From NCBI RefSeq assembly GCF_001812805.1, contig NZ_KV810437.1, positions 56,321 to 120,320 on the forward strand: a stretch of DNA of 64,000 nucleotides, given 5' to 3'. The stretch's first letter is position 1, and the number at the start of each line of letters is the position of its first letter. The notes beneath the pieces were generated by a model. That model saw only the letters and a program-made list of their open reading frames with translations, searched no databases and was not told the origin of the DNA. Source of the DNA: Corynebacterium sp. HMSC078H07 (lineage in GTDB: Bacteria > Actinomycetota > Actinomycetes > Mycobacteriales > Mycobacteriaceae). Made by a program: the position numbers and the translations under genes. Positions 1-9,761 of this stretch are shown one piece after another.

Positions 1-34
1 TTTGTCCTCCACCTAGTACTGCAATTTTAGTCAT
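1..34 (-). CDS. proC: Pyrroline-5-carboxylate reductase ProC, first 11 codons only
   Basis: Read on the minus strand from the ATG at 34-32, the codons give MTKIAVLGGGQ before the window ends. This is the opening beta strand and glycine-rich dinucleotide loop typical of ProC, which makes proline from pyrroline-5-carboxylate. The assignment rests on 11 residues plus context: a ppx-like gene and a small membrane protein lie directly upstream in the same direction, as in other corynebacteria. Another Rossmann-fold enzyme cannot be excluded. Confidence 0.6.
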   Translation of the reverse strand, partial: MTKIAVLGGGQ

Positions 35-37
35 GAT

Positions 38-60
38 CCCAGGGTGCCAGAAACCCTGGG
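38..60 (-). terminator. Hairpin directly before the proC start
   Basis: An 8-bp perfect inverted repeat (CCCAGGGT at 38-45, ACCCTGGG at 53-60) with a 7-nt loop lies between the stop of the preceding gene (67) and the proC start codon (34). No U-tract follows, so it may be a weak terminator or a structure affecting translation of proC rather than a true rho-independent terminator. Confidence 0.45.
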
Positions 61-66
61 TCACGG

Positions 67-849
67 CTACATCACAACGAGCAGCGGGCCGAAGGTAAGC
101 ACGAGGCCTGCTACGGCCGCGAGGAACATGGACAGGCCATCGCGGCTGGTGCGCAGAGCGTGGACGATACCGACAATGACGCCGGTAACGACAACGCCGA
201 GCACCACGACGACGAGGCGGTCGAAGCGGTCCCAGAGGATTTCGAAGCCTTTGAACACGACGGCACCCAGCACGATGCCAACGAGGGCGAGCAGGACGAC
301 GGCGAAGGGGTTAAGCTTCTCCTCCTCGTAGTCCTCGTCATACTCGTCGTATTCCTCGACGTCGTGGTCGACGGCCTCGAGTTCACCCGTAGTCGAGGTT
401 TCGTCCTCAACCTTTTCTTCGACCTTGTCCTCAGACTTCTTCTCAGGTGCGTCCTTGACGCGCTGAATGACGCGGGTGTCCTCGGTGGAGGGCTGGGAAC
501 GCTTGGGCTCAGAATCGGTCTTGTCCGGCCGCTCCACGCGGACGGCATCTGCCTGCGGCTCAGACTCAGTCTTCGGCTCGGGTTCAGCCTTCGGCTCAGG
601 TTCAGTCTTCTCGGCGTCCTTCTGCGGAGCAGGAATGACTGGCGCAGTCTCATCGATAGAGACGTTGGAGTGCTTCGCTTCGGCCGGGGTTGCCTTCACC
701 TTCTCGAGGTTGCCGGTCAGCTCCGCGACGGAGATGCCGCCTTCCTCAAGGCTGCGGCGACGGCGGCGCGAACTCTTCTCTCCACCGGAGCGATCCTTCT
801 GGTTACGGGCCAGCAGCTCCGCAACTGTCAACTGTTTCTCGTCAGCCAC
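67..849 (-). CDS. Acidic-tailed membrane protein of unknown function
   Basis: A 260-aa protein. Residues 1 to about 175 are highly charged and low in complexity, with an Arg run near residue 27, Glu/Pro/Lys repeats around residues 80-100 and an acidic stretch (EEYDEYDEDYEEE) before the membrane part. The last 80 residues form about three hydrophobic segments. It lies 9 nt downstream of the ppx-like gene and just upstream of proC, probably in one operon. It looks like a conserved corynebacterial hypothetical protein; I do not recognise a functional domain. Confidence 0.8.
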   Translation of the reverse strand: MADEKQLTVAELLARNQKDRSGGEKSSRRRRRSLEEGGISVAELTGNLEKVKATPAEAKHSNVSIDETAPVIPAPQKDAEKTEPEPKAEPEPKTESEPQADAVRVERPDKTDSEPKRSQPSTEDTRVIQRVKDAPEKKSEDKVEEKVEDETSTTGELEAVDHDVEEYDEYDEDYEEEKLNPFAVVLLALVGIVLGAVVFKGFEILWDRFDRLVVVVLGVVVTGVIVGIVHALRTSRDGLSMFLAAVAGLVLTFGPLLVVM

Positions 850-858
850 GTTTCTTTC

Positions 859-1788
859 CTATTCCAGTCCCTTATCGGTACGGCGCAAAATGACACCTTC
901 ACGGAGAGCCCAGGGGCAGATCTCTAGCTTCTCGATTCCCAGGGCACGCATACTCGCCTCGGCCACAAGAGCACCCGCGACGATTTGGTGCGATCGGGTA
1001 GAACTTACACCCTCAAGGTCTGCCCTGTCAGCTGCAGTCATGCGAGAAATGAAAGAAATGAGCTGACGCAGACCCGGTGCGGTGAGGGTGCGCTTCACAT
1101 ACGGACCCGCCGAAGACGGTGCGGCACCGGTGAGTCGGGCCAGCGTACGGAAGGTTTTTGAGGTTCCGACACCCAAGCCGGAGGGGCCCAGGGCGCGCAT
1201 CTGATCGGCAACGCCAACCAATTCCGCATCAATATAGTCACGGAGGAGATTCACCTTGGATTTTTCCGGCGGATCGGTGTCGAACCAATTGTGAGTCAGA
1301 CGGCCAGCGCCGAGGTCGAGAGAGAAAGCGAGCTCTGGGTGCTCGTCGGTACCGGTGGACAGCTCGAGAGAGCCGCCGCCGATGTCGAGGTTGGTGATGC
1401 GACCCGCGGACCAGCCATACCAGCGGCGCACGGCCAAGAAGGTCAGGCGGGCTTCTTCTTCACCAGACAGGATTTCTAGGCGGACGCCGGTGTTCTTTTC
1501 CACTTCATCGAGAACCTCGGCCGAGTTCGTAGCTGAACGCACCGCAGAGGTGGCAAAAGCCATGAGCTCATCGCACCCCAGCTTCTGGCTCAGCTCATTG
1601 GCTTCACCCACAGCAGAAATAAGCTTTTTCAAGCCCTTCTCGTGGATGTTGCCCTTTTTGTCGAGCTGTTCCACTAGACGCAGGGGCGTCTTCCAGTCGC
1701 TCATCGGGGTGGGCCGGCCACCGGTTGCGGCATCGACCGCAACGAGGTGGACGGTATTACTTCCGACGTCTAATACACCTAATCGCAC
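859..1788 (-). CDS. Ppx/GppA-family phosphatase (exopolyphosphatase)
   Basis: A 309-aa protein of the ASKHA fold. The N-terminal phosphate-binding motif [10 protein letters not shown] (residues 7-16) and the second glycine-rich motif [10 protein letters not shown] (about residue 140) mark the Ppx/GppA family, which removes terminal phosphate from polyphosphate or pppGpp. At about 310 residues it is the short two-domain actinobacterial form without the HD-like C-terminal region. The start is GTG, with a -10-like TACTGT only a few bases upstream, consistent with a leaderless transcript. It is first in a likely operon with the membrane protein and proC. Confidence 0.88.
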   Translation of the reverse strand: MRLGVLDVGSNTVHLVAVDAATGGRPTPMSDWKTPLRLVEQLDKKGNIHEKGLKKLISAVGEANELSQKLGCDELMAFATSAVRSATNSAEVLDEVEKNTGVRLEILSGEEEARLTFLAVRRWYGWSAGRITNLDIGGGSLELSTGTDEHPELAFSLDLGAGRLTHNWFDTDPPEKSKVNLLRDYIDAELVGVADQMRALGPSGLGVGTSKTFRTLARLTGAAPSSAGPYVKRTLTAPGLRQLISFISRMTAADRADLEGVSSTRSHQIVAGALVAEASMRALGIEKLEICPWALREGVILRRTDKGLE

Positions 1789-1821
1789 ACCCCCACAGTA
1801 GTAGGTCTACCGTGGGTAGGT

Positions 1822-2703
1822 GTGAATCGCCCGAAATCAAATGAGGTTTACCTGGGTTTTCCCACCTCCTCCCCCGCCGCCAAGTCCATCCTTGCAGGCC
1901 GCGAAAAGGCCCCTGACTTCCCACGAGAGTGGTTTGAGTTCACCGATCCCGAGGATCCCTTGCACGTCTACTCAATCGATCTCACGTGGCTCGAGTCGCA
2001 TTACGAGTGCCAGTTTGGGACCGAGAGGTGCCACGGCATCGATAAGCAACAGAGCGACGTTGGGTGCTGTGTGCATGGCGCCTACATGGCCGATGAAATC
2101 GACCGCGACCAGCTTGCCGACGCCGTGGCGCGCATGCCCGCACGCTACTGGCAGCACCGCCCTGAGGACGTCGACGAGTACCTCAAAAACGGTCAGCCCG
2201 AAGAACTGGAACCGTGGTTGGAATGGGATGAGCTCGACGGTGACGATGGCGAACCGGAGCCGGCGTTGAAGACGCCGCTTGTCGACGGCGCCTGTATCTT
2301 CGCCAACCGCGAAGGCTGGCCCACGGGCCCTGGCTGCGCCATCCATCAGTGGGCGCTCGACGCGGGTGAGGAGCTCACCGTGGTCAAACCTGAGGTGTGC
2401 TGGCAGGTGCCGATTCGCCGCCACGAGGATTATGAGGAGCGCCCTGATGGCGAGGAGATTCTGCGCACCACTATCGGCGAGTATGACCGCCGCGGGTGGG
2501 GCAATGGTGGTGAGGACTTTGATTGGTGGTGCTCAGCATCCCCGTCCTGCCACACGGCAAAAGAGCCGCTCTGGAAGTCTCAAAAGACCGAGCTCATCGC
2601 TCTGTTAGGCGAAGACTGCTATGAGATTCTAGCCCGGCACTGCGAAGCGCGGGCACGCTCCGGAGTGGAGTTTCCGCGCCACCCGGCGGATCCTCGAGCT
2701 TAG
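1822..2703 (+). CDS. Cysteine-rich conserved protein, possible metal-chelating type
   Basis: A 293-aa protein of unknown function. Two Cys-rich blocks stand out: residues about 56-77 with spaced Cys ending in GCCVHG, and residues about 155-175 ([10 protein letters not shown], then GPGCAIH), followed by further Cys in PEVCW and WWCSASPSC. This resembles DUF3109/YkgJ-like proteins predicted to bind Zn or Fe, but the match is by eye only. The GTG start is 8 nt after a -10-like TACCGT, so it could be leaderless and divergent from the ppx gene. Its stop overlaps the regX3 stop by 4 nt in convergent orientation. Confidence 0.75.
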   Translation: MNRPKSNEVYLGFPTSSPAAKSILAGREKAPDFPREWFEFTDPEDPLHVYSIDLTWLESHYECQFGTERCHGIDKQQSDVGCCVHGAYMADEIDRDQLADAVARMPARYWQHRPEDVDEYLKNGQPEELEPWLEWDELDGDDGEPEPALKTPLVDGACIFANREGWPTGPGCAIHQWALDAGEELTVVKPEVCWQVPIRRHEDYEERPDGEEILRTTIGEYDRRGWGNGGEDFDWWCSASPSCHTAKEPLWKSQKTELIALLGEDCYEILARHCEARARSGVEFPRHPADPRA

Positions 2704-3398
2704 GCCTCGAACTTGTAGCCCAAGCCGCGCACGGTGACGAGGTGCTTCGGGTGAGACGGTTCCGACTCAATCTTGGAGCGGAGGCGCTTAACGTGAACGT
2801 CGAGCGTCTTGGTGTCACCGACGTAATCTGCGCCCCAAATGCGGTCAATGAGCTGACCGCGGGTAAGCACACGGCCAGCATTGCGCAGGAGGTACTCAAG
2901 GAGATCGAACTCTTTGAGCGGCATCGACACCGGTTGGCCGGCCACCAGCACCGTGTGGCGTTCCACGTCCATGCGCACGCGGCCGCCCTCCAGAATCTGG
3001 TTGTGCGGCTCCTCTTCGCCGCCCTCCGAGGACACCTCGTGGCCGCGGCGCAGCACCGCACGGATACGGGCGATGAGCTCGCGGGAGGAATAAGGCTTGG
3101 TCACGTAGTCATCGGCGCCGAGCTCAAGGCCAACCACCTTGTCGATTTCCGAGTCACGCGCGGTAACCATAATGACCGGCACCGAGGAGGTAGCACGCAG
3201 CTGCTTGCACACGTCCGTGCCAGACATCCCCGGCAGCATCAGGTCCAGCAAGACGATGTCCACGGTGTTGGCCGCGAACTGCTCCAAGGCGCTGGGCCCG
3301 TCGGGGGCCAAGAGAACATCGAATCCTTCTTTGCGAAGGAGGAATGCAAGGGGATCTGCAAGCGACTCTTCATCTTCGACGATGAGGATGGTGGTCAT
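2700..3398 (-). CDS. regX3: OmpR/PhoB-family response regulator, RegX3-like
   Basis: A 232-aa regulator: receiver domain (residues 1-120) with the acidic pocket at E8-D9-E10, the phosphoacceptor D52 in LLDLMLPG, and the conserved [18 protein letters not shown] output junction; then a winged-helix DNA-binding domain ending in [11 protein letters not shown]. It is the partner of the histidine kinase just upstream, with an ATGA overlap. In mycobacteria SenX3-RegX3 senses phosphate limitation; in corynebacteria PhoSR is the known phosphate system, so the stimulus here is uncertain. Confidence 0.93.
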   Translation of the reverse strand: MTTILIVEDEESLADPLAFLLRKEGFDVLLAPDGPSALEQFAANTVDIVLLDLMLPGMSGTDVCKQLRATSSVPVIMVTARDSEIDKVVGLELGADDYVTKPYSSRELIARIRAVLRRGHEVSSEGGEEEPHNQILEGGRVRMDVERHTVLVAGQPVSMPLKEFDLLEYLLRNAGRVLTRGQLIDRIWGADYVGDTKTLDVHVKRLRSKIESEPSHPKHLVTVRGLGYKFEA

Positions 3399-4654
3399 TG
3401 CGATTTATCCTTTCGACGAGCGGCTACGCGCGCAACTGCACGCTGCAGGCCAGGAGCGGCGGAGCTGACGGCTCCGTCTTCTTTATTATCCTTATTATCT
3501 ACAGTATCCGCTGGCTTTTCTTCGGTGTAGATAGGGAGCTCGATTGTGAACGTCGAGCCAGTTCCCGGCCGGGACCACAGCTTGATATTGCCGCCATGGT
3601 TGGCCACGACGTGCTTGACAATGGCCAGGCCCAGTCCAGTTCCACCGGTTTGGCGTGAGCGGGCCTTATCCACGCGGAAGAAGCGCTCAAATACGCGCTC
3701 CTGGTCTTCTGGGGCGATGCCGATGCCACGGTCGGTGACGCGGACAAGGACAACGTTTCCACTGACCACCTTTTGGGTAACCGACACCGGCATCTCATCT
3801 GGTGAGTAGTGGATAGCGTTGGAAATGAGGTTCGAAATAGCGGTAACCAACAGGGATTTATCGCCCATCACCTGCACACCGACGGATTCGCCGCGGGTGA
3901 GCTGGTTATTGTGTGCGTCGGCTGCCAGCTGGTTGCGTGTCATGGCCTCGTCGACGATCTCATCGAGGTCAACCGGCTCCATCTCCGGGAGGGCTTCCGC
4001 ACCCTGCAGCTTGGACAAAGAGATGAGCTCGTTGACCATATCCGCCATTCGGGCAGCTTCCTTCTGAACCTTGCTACCGAAGTACTCCACGTGTTCGGGG
4101 TCCCCGGTGTCTTGCAGGAGGGCCTCTGCCAGCAATGCGATGCCGCCGACGGGTGTCTTGAGTTCGTGGGACACGTTAGCCACAAAGTCACGGCGAGCAG
4201 ATTCCATGCGGACTGATTCGGACTCGTCGGTGCCGTAGACGATGATGAAGCGGTCGTCGTTAAGCGTCAGCGGTTTGACTACCGCACGCACCTGGGTAAC
4301 ACGGTTGCCGGTGCGGCGCTTGGGGATGGACAAATCCAGAGTGCGGGTCTCCTTATCCTCGAAGACCTCCTGCGCCACGGACCAAATGTCCGGGTTCACG
4401 GCACGATCGTGGACCATCGACATCTCGTGTGCGGCCGGGTTGGAAAAGATGACTTCTTTAGTGCGTGAGAGCACCGTCATGCCGGATGGCGATCCACCCA
4501 CCGCCAGGTGGAGAACTTGGCTCACGCTGGTGACTTGATTGGAGTCAGCGTCGCGGGCGCGGCGGCGCTCCAGTCTTTCGCGGATACGCGTGACAACCGG
4601 TATAGCAAGGCCGCAGGCCACCACACCGGCGAGGAAAGCGAGTACAAATTCCAC
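3395..4654 (-). CDS. senX3: Sensor histidine kinase, SenX3-like
   Basis: A 419-aa kinase with one N-terminal membrane segment (residues 1-23), a PAS-like sensor region (about 45-145), the dimerisation box FVANVSHELKTP with phosphoacceptor H163, and the ATPase domain with N-box (NLISNAIHY), DRGIGI and GGTGLGLAIVKH. The C-terminal 35 residues are a charged linker-like tail. The start is GTG, with GAGGTG upstream. It phosphorylates the overlapping RegX3-like regulator. A -10-like TATACT lies in the loop of the gpmA terminator upstream. Confidence 0.93.
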   Translation of the reverse strand: MEFVLAFLAGVVACGLAIPVVTRIRERLERRRARDADSNQVTSVSQVLHLAVGGSPSGMTVLSRTKEVIFSNPAAHEMSMVHDRAVNPDIWSVAQEVFEDKETRTLDLSIPKRRTGNRVTQVRAVVKPLTLNDDRFIIVYGTDESESVRMESARRDFVANVSHELKTPVGGIALLAEALLQDTGDPEHVEYFGSKVQKEAARMADMVNELISLSKLQGAEALPEMEPVDLDEIVDEAMTRNQLAADAHNNQLTRGESVGVQVMGDKSLLVTAISNLISNAIHYSPDEMPVSVTQKVVSGNVVLVRVTDRGIGIAPEDQERVFERFFRVDKARSRQTGGTGLGLAIVKHVVANHGGNIKLWSRPGTGSTFTIELPIYTEEKPADTVDNKDNKEDGAVSSAAPGLQRAVARVAARRKDKSQ

Positions 4655-4675
4655 GATGATTCACACCTCAAAAGA

Positions 4676-4707
4676 AATCCCCACGGAGTATAGACTCCCT
4701 GGGGATT
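4676..4707 (-). terminator. gpmA rho-independent terminator
   Basis: A hairpin with two stem segments: AATCCCC (4676-4682) pairs with GGGGATT (4701-4707), and inside it GGAGT pairs with ACTCC around an ATAG loop. Read on the minus strand it is followed by TTTCTTTTG, a U-rich tract. It lies 24 nt downstream of the gpmA stop. The loop contains TATACT on the minus strand (4692-4687), a possible -10 for senX3. Confidence 0.75.
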
Positions 4708-4730
4708 ATGCGCAGTGCGCGAGGGCGGAG

Positions 4731-5480
4731 TTACTTCTTGGCGCCCTGTGCAGCAACGGCGGCGGCGCCAGCAGCGGCTGCTTCCGGGTCGAGGTAGGTG
4801 CCGCCCGGGTTCACCACGGAGCCGTCCTCAGCAATCTCGTAGACCAGCGGGATGCCCGTCGGAATGTTGAGGCCAGCAATCTCCTCATCGGAGATCTGAT
4901 CCAGGTGCTTGACCAGCGCACGCAGGGAGTTACCGTGTGCAGCGATGAGAACGGTCTCGCCCTTCTTGGCGCGCGGGAGGATCTCCTCCTCGAAGTAAGG
5001 AACGAAGCGCTCGACGACGTCCTTCAGGCACTCGGTACGCGGAACCTGATCCAGGTTGGCGTAGCGCGGGTCTCCAGCCTGGGAGTACTCAGCACCATCT
5101 TCGAGCTCCGGCGGCGGGGTGCCGTAGGAGCGGCGCCATGACATGAACTGCTCCTCGCCGTACTTGTCCTTGGTCTCTGCCTTGTTAAGACCCTGCAGAG
5201 CGCCGTAGTGACGCTCGTTGAGGCGCCAGTCACGCACGACCGGGATCCAGTGGCGGTCAGCCGCGTTGAGGGCAATGTTGGCGGTGCGGATAGCACGGCG
5301 CAAAAGAGAGGTGTACACAACCTCCGGCAGGATGCCCTGCTCCTTGAGCAGTTCGCCGCCGCGCTTGGCCTCGCCCTCACCCTTGGCGGTGAGGTTGACG
5401 TCTACCCAACCGGTAAATTGGTTGGACTCGTTCCATTCGGACTGTCCATGTCGAAGAAGAATCAGCTTTCCGTTACTCAT
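4731..5480 (-). CDS. gpmA: 2,3-bisphosphoglycerate-dependent phosphoglycerate mutase
   Basis: A glycolytic and gluconeogenic enzyme interconverting 3- and 2-phosphoglycerate in the cytoplasm. It shows the catalytic motif [10 protein letters not shown] (H11 is the phosphohistidine), [14 protein letters not shown], and the second catalytic His in [13 protein letters not shown] chose MSNGKLILL at 5480 as the start; the open frame extends four codons further to 5492, but family members begin here. Length is 249 aa, normal for the dPGM family. The C-terminus has an Ala-rich tail ([16 protein letters not shown]). Confidence 0.95.
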   Translation of the reverse strand: MSNGKLILLRHGQSEWNESNQFTGWVDVNLTAKGEGEAKRGGELLKEQGILPEVVYTSLLRRAIRTANIALNAADRHWIPVVRDWRLNERHYGALQGLNKAETKDKYGEEQFMSWRRSYGTPPPELEDGAEYSQAGDPRYANLDQVPRTECLKDVVERFVPYFEEEILPRAKKGETVLIAAHGNSLRALVKHLDQISDEEIAGLNIPTGIPLVYEIAEDGSVVNPGGTYLDPEAAAAGAAAVAAQGAKK

Positions 5481-5523
5481 AAACACCAGCATGCCACGTT
5501 TTTCGGCAGCGCGTCAGGTGGTT

Positions 5524-6789
5524 TTAATATCCGATTGCCCGGCGCGCATGACAGTCCGGAATTTCGATACTCATGGCATCGGCGTAGATGTTTTCGAGCT
5601 GCGTTGCGGCGGCCGCCCAACTGAACTGCTGGGCGTGATCGACGGCGGCTTCGCCCATGGCGATGCGGCGGGGGTCGTCGTCAAGCAACTGCTCCAATGC
5701 GTCCGCCCAGTCCTCCGCCCCGTGGGAGTGCACGAGCAAGCCAGTATCCCCGTCCGCCACGGCAATGGGCAGACCGCCGACGGCCGCGGCGACAACGGGC
5801 GTGCCCGATGCTTGCGCCTCCATGGCCACGAGGCCGAACGACTCGTTATAACTAGGCACCGCCACAATATCCGCCGCCTGATAAATGGACACCAGCTCTT
5901 GCGACGGGCGCGGGGTGAGGAAGCGCACGACACGGTCCACACCTAGCTCCCTCGCCAAGTTCTGGTAGGTGTCTGGGGAAGAATTCGCCCCGGAGGCACC
6001 TCCGCAGATGATGACGCGCAGCCGGCGATCCGGATCGCGCTCCATCAGCTCCGCTGCGGCGCGAATGAGAACCTCTGGCCCCTTAAACTTTTGCAGGCGG
6101 CCGACGAAGGCCACGACCTTCGTGTGCAGTGGAATACCCAGCTGGCGGCGAGCGCGCTCCGTCATGCGGTCAGTGCCCGGGGTGAAGAGCTCCGTGTCTG
6201 CACCGGGTGATACGACGACGATGTTTTCTGGTGACGCATCGTAGTGTTCCACCAAGTCACGCGTCTCCTGCGCCGTGTTAACCACGAGGATGTCGGCATT
6301 GTCCACCAGCTGCTGCTCACAGATGCGGCGTGCTTCGGTCTCCGGGGTGTCATCCAGCGTGCGGTGCACGTTCTTGACCGCGGCCAAGGTGTGCGCGGTA
6401 TGCACCAACGGTACGTCCCACAAGTCTCGCAGCAGCCAACCCACCTGCCCAGACAGCCAATAGTGGGAATGGATAACGTCATAATCCACGTTGAAGCAGC
6501 GCGCGAAGTTAAAAATGCCGCCGGTAAACGCCGCGAGCTGCGTAGGCAGCTCCTCTTTACTTAGTCCCTCGTACGGGCCAGCAACGATATTGATGACGCG
6601 CAGGCGCTCCTCGACGTCCACCACTTCCCCCTGACTCGGGCGCGTGGCGCGAGTAAAAACATCCACGGTAACGCCTAGGCGCGCGAGCTGGCGGGCGGTA
6701 TTGAGCACGTACACATTCATGCCTCCGGCATCACCGGAACCGGGCTGCTCAAGGGGCGAGGTATGCATGGAAATCATCGCGATGCGCAT
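5524..6789 (-). CDS. mshA: D-inositol-3-phosphate glycosyltransferase (mycothiol biosynthesis)
   Basis: A GT-B fold, GT4-family enzyme catalysing the first step of mycothiol synthesis: transfer of GlcNAc from UDP-GlcNAc to inositol-3-phosphate. The N-terminus [17 protein letters not shown] followed by [10 protein letters not shown] is characteristic of MshA, and the C-terminal domain has the nucleotide-sugar motif [21 protein letters not shown] start at the ATG at 6789, giving 421 aa; a frame extension to 6885 runs through the divergent fadD promoter and is unlikely. It is followed 43 nt later by gpmA. Confidence 0.93.
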   Translation of the reverse strand: MRIAMISMHTSPLEQPGSGDAGGMNVYVLNTARQLARLGVTVDVFTRATRPSQGEVVDVEERLRVINIVAGPYEGLSKEELPTQLAAFTGGIFNFARCFNVDYDVIHSHYWLSGQVGWLLRDLWDVPLVHTAHTLAAVKNVHRTLDDTPETEARRICEQQLVDNADILVVNTAQETRDLVEHYDASPENIVVVSPGADTELFTPGTDRMTERARRQLGIPLHTKVVAFVGRLQKFKGPEVLIRAAAELMERDPDRRLRVIICGGASGANSSPDTYQNLARELGVDRVVRFLTPRPSQELVSIYQAADIVAVPSYNESFGLVAMEAQASGTPVVAAAVGGLPIAVADGDTGLLVHSHGAEDWADALEQLLDDDPRRIAMGEAAVDHAQQFSWAAAATQLENIYADAMSIEIPDCHARRAIGY

Positions 6790-6821
6790 AGTCACCCAGT
6801 GTATCTGGAAAGCAGCCACGT

Positions 6822-6827
6822 TATACT
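6822..6827 (+). promoter_or_regulatory. -10 box of the first acyl-CoA ligase gene
   Basis: TATACT at 6822-6827 matches the corynebacterial -10 consensus, 39 nt before the ATG at 6866. A GAAAGG Shine-Dalgarno at about 6853 precedes the start. It lies in the 76-nt divergent interval with mshA. Confidence 0.55.
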
Positions 6828-6865
6828 GGCTCCCAACTTCAGAGACGTGACCGAAAGGTGTAGAG

Positions 6866-8578
6866 ATGTCGGCATTCGAGTCCAAGGCGTGGCTCCAGCA
6901 CTATCCAGAATGGACCCCGCACAGCTTGGAATATGGGGACACCACGCTTCTCGACGTCTACGACAACAACCTCGCCCTGCACCCCGACAAGTCCGCAACC
7001 TACTTCTTCGGCCGCACGCAAACGTATGCCGAGCTGGACAAGCAGGTGCGCCGCGCAGCTGCTGGTCTGCGCGCCTTCGGCGTTCGCCCGGGCGACCGCG
7101 TCGCCATCGTGGCTCCGAATTGCCCGCAGTTCATCGCGTCCTTCTGGGCCGTGCTGAAGTTGGGAGCTATCGCTGTTCTCCACAACCCGCTGTACACCGC
7201 CCACGAGCTCGAGGGCCTGTTCCAGAACCACGGCGCACGTATCGCCATCGCGTGGGATAAGACGGCCTCCACCTTGGAAAAGCTGCGCGCCACGACGAAC
7301 CTGGAAACTGTCGTGTCCATCAACATGGTCAACGCCATGCCCACCCCGCAGCGCCTGGCTCTGCGCTTGCCGATTCCACCGCTGAAGTCCAAGCGCGCTC
7401 AGCTCACCGCCCCTGCACCTAATACGGTGCCGTGGGAGTCCCTCGTGGGCAATGCCATCGGCGGCGATGGTTCCGATGTCCTCTCGCCGGAGGAAGTCAC
7501 CAAGGACACCACCGCGATCATCCTCTACACCTCAGGTACGACGGGTAAACCTAAGGGCGCGGAGCTTACTCACGGCAACCTTTTCTCCAACCTGCTCATG
7601 GGTAAGCACTGGGTACCTGGCCTGGGCGATTCCCCGGAGCGCATGTTGGCTGCCCTGCCGTTCTTCCATGCCTACGGCCTCACTATGAACGCCACCTTGG
7701 CGCCGCTCATCGCTAGCGAATTGGTCCTCCTGCCGAGCCCGCAGATGCCGCTCATCATGGATCTCATGAAGAAGCACACCCCCACCTGGATTCCGGGCGT
7801 GCCGACTCTCTACGAGCGCATCGTGGCCAAGGCAGAGGAAGACGGTGTGTCCCTCGATGGCGTCCGCGCAGCGTTCTCCGGCGCATCTACCCTGCCGGTC
7901 AACACCGTGGAGAAGTGGGAGAAGTACACCGGCGGCATGCTGGTTGAAGGTTATGGCCTCACTGAGTGCTCGCCCATCATCGTGGGTAACCCCATGAGCT
8001 CCGACCGCCGTCCCGGCTACGTGGGCATCCCCTTCCCTGATACCGAGATTCGCATCGCCAACCCGGACAACCTCGATGAGACCATGCCGGATGGCGAAGA
8101 AGGCGAGGTACTCGCCCGCGGCCCACAGGTATTCAAGCGCTACTTCGACGATGAGGAAGCCACCCAGAATGCTTTCCACGGTGACTGGTTCCGCACCGGC
8201 GATATGGGTGTCATGGAAGAAGACGGCTTCATTCGCTTGGTCAGCCGCATCAAGGAGATCATCATTACTGGCGGCTTCAACGTCTACCCTGGCGAGGTCG
8301 AAGAGGTTCTCACCTCCCACCCAGACGTCGACGAAGCAGCGGTCGTGGGTCGCCCCCGCTCGGATGGCTCGGAAGACGTCGTGGCTTGTGTCATTTTGGC
8401 CGACGGCGCCGCCATGGATCCGGAAGGCCTCAAGGACTACTGCCGTGAGCGCCTGACCCGCTACAAGGTTCCGCGCACCTTCTACCACTTCGAGCAGCTC
8501 GCCACGGACCAGCTGGGCAAGATTCGCCGCCGCGACGTGCAGGAGGATCTGCTCAAGCGTCTCAAGGTTGAGAAGTAG
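6866..8578 (+). CDS. Long-chain fatty acid-CoA ligase (FadD), copy 1
   Basis: A 570-aa ANL-superfamily adenylating enzyme that activates fatty acids as acyl-AMP and then acyl-CoA. The P-loop-like motif [14 protein letters not shown] lies near residue 221; [20 protein letters not shown] and the C-terminal hinge [21 protein letters not shown] with the catalytic Lys region ([10 protein letters not shown]) are all present. It is closely similar to the gene at 9811-11544, including near-identical DNA over the last 150 bases. An inverted repeat downstream (8616-8674) probably ends its transcript. Confidence 0.93.
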   Translation: MSAFESKAWLQHYPEWTPHSLEYGDTTLLDVYDNNLALHPDKSATYFFGRTQTYAELDKQVRRAAAGLRAFGVRPGDRVAIVAPNCPQFIASFWAVLKLGAIAVLHNPLYTAHELEGLFQNHGARIAIAWDKTASTLEKLRATTNLETVVSINMVNAMPTPQRLALRLPIPPLKSKRAQLTAPAPNTVPWESLVGNAIGGDGSDVLSPEEVTKDTTAIILYTSGTTGKPKGAELTHGNLFSNLLMGKHWVPGLGDSPERMLAALPFFHAYGLTMNATLAPLIASELVLLPSPQMPLIMDLMKKHTPTWIPGVPTLYERIVAKAEEDGVSLDGVRAAFSGASTLPVNTVEKWEKYTGGMLVEGYGLTECSPIIVGNPMSSDRRPGYVGIPFPDTEIRIANPDNLDETMPDGEEGEVLARGPQVFKRYFDDEEATQNAFHGDWFRTGDMGVMEEDGFIRLVSRIKEIIITGGFNVYPGEVEEVLTSHPDVDEAAVVGRPRSDGSEDVVACVILADGAAMDPEGLKDYCRERLTRYKVPRTFYHFEQLATDQLGKIRRRDVQEDLLKRLKVEK

Positions 8579-8615
8579 CTGGTTTCAACCGCCCTGGCTC
8601 TGTAGACCACCCCAC

Positions 8616-8674
8616 CCTAACTCTGAAAAGTCGCGCCGAAAAGGCTCGAAACTCCCAGACTTTTTAGAGTTAGG
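8616..8674 (+). terminator. Long-arm inverted repeat after the first fadD
   Basis: Arms at 8616-8631 and 8659-8674 pair over 16 positions with one mismatch (CCTAACTCT pairs with AGAGTTAGG at the base), separated by a 27-nt loop. Position after the fadD stop suggests a terminator, although no clean U-tract follows. Similar long-arm, one-mismatch hairpins occur at 32701-32758 and 56681-56756. Confidence 0.5.
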
Positions 8675-8741
8675 ACGGTTGTCGCGCACCTAGGGCTCAT
8701 CGGTGTTACATTAAGGTTCACGCATTCTGGGGGGAATAAGT

Positions 8742-9665
8742 ATGAACCAACGTGTCGTGCGCGGGCAGACCAAGTCCGCCATCGCAGCTCTACTCAAACG
8801 CAATGAAATTACCCGATTAGGCCGAGGCCTCTATGTGTGGGGACAACCTACTCCCCTCGGGCTCCTGAGTGGGCTACACGCAGAATTTCCCTGGCTGTTC
8901 GCATCGGGACTCACTGCCGCTCAGCTCCTTTTAAATGAGCCCTTGACCTTCCCTCTTCATCTCGCTGGGTTGGGTGCCTTGCCACCGTCCAGCTTCTATT
9001 CCTTCACGCGTACCACTATTGACAGCACACTCAGCGTGTCAACGTACCGGGTGCTCAACCCCTTGGTGGCTCTGAGTACGGTCGACGTTGAACTGGCGAA
9101 GAAGGTTTTCGAGCACATTTATTCCTCCAAGAAGGGACGAAGCCGCCTCGAGGCCCATCGAGCCGCACTCAAACAGATACCTACCCGGACCCAAAAGATC
9201 CTCAGCTCCGCGGCACTGTTCACGGACTCCGGTGCCGAAATAATGGTGGCCCGCGAACTCACAACACGCGGATTAAACGTGGAGTGCAACGTCCGCATTG
9301 GCCGCTACTACTGGGATATCGTGCTGCCTGACCTGAAGGTCGCGGTGGAAATCAACAGCTTTGAATACCACTCGGCAGGTCAGGAATGGATTCGGGATCA
9401 CTGGAAGAACAACGAGGCCGTCCTCACAGGCTGGTGCACCTTGCGCTACACCGGTCACTGTGTGGCCCATCATCTCAACTATGTCATCGACCAGATCACT
9501 CACGCTGCCGAGCCCGACTTTGATAAACGCTATTACTCATGGGTTGGCTACTGGCACAAAGGAGCACAACCGCCCCCGTTAAAACCCTGGGAGCAACCCG
9601 GCTACGAGCACTGGGCACCACTTTCTACCACCCCTCCCGACGGGCACGAAGGACCCACAGCTTAA
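8742..9665 (+). CDS. AbiEi-like / DUF559 (Vsr-like nuclease fold) protein
   Basis: A 307-aa protein. The N-terminus (residues 1-60: repeated KSAIAALLKRNEITRLGRGLYVWG) resembles the winged-helix of AbiEi-type antitoxin/regulator proteins. The C-terminal part (about 165-265) resembles the DUF559/very-short-patch endonuclease fold: RIGRYYWDIVLPDLKVAVEI, then EYHSAGQEWIRDHWKNNEA and TLRYTG. Such two-part proteins are common single genes in actinobacteria; their role is unproven. No AbiEii-type toxin gene is adjacent. It separates two paralogous fadD genes. A GGGGG tract upstream may serve as Shine-Dalgarno. Confidence 0.75.
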   Translation: MNQRVVRGQTKSAIAALLKRNEITRLGRGLYVWGQPTPLGLLSGLHAEFPWLFASGLTAAQLLLNEPLTFPLHLAGLGALPPSSFYSFTRTTIDSTLSVSTYRVLNPLVALSTVDVELAKKVFEHIYSSKKGRSRLEAHRAALKQIPTRTQKILSSAALFTDSGAEIMVARELTTRGLNVECNVRIGRYYWDIVLPDLKVAVEINSFEYHSAGQEWIRDHWKNNEAVLTGWCTLRYTGHCVAHHLNYVIDQITHAAEPDFDKRYYSWVGYWHKGAQPPPLKPWEQPGYEHWAPLSTTPPDGHEGPTA

Positions 9666-9721
9666 GCGACTATTCATCCGTGTCGGTGGGTCCCCACGCA
9701 GCTCCTTTCGTTACGGGTAGC

Positions 9722-9735
9722 AACTTTGCAAAGTT
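9722..9735 (+). promoter_or_regulatory. RamB-like operator upstream of the second fadD
   Basis: AACTTTGCAAAGTT is a perfect 14-bp palindrome containing AACTTTGCAAA, the core of the RamB-site consensus as I remember it from C. glutamicum acetate genes. It lies about 27 nt upstream of the -10 box TATACT at 9762-9767, just above the expected -35. A ramB gene is present at 37210. Binding is an inference. Confidence 0.45.
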
Positions 9736-9761
9736 TTGCGAGACGACGGTCACAAATTAGT

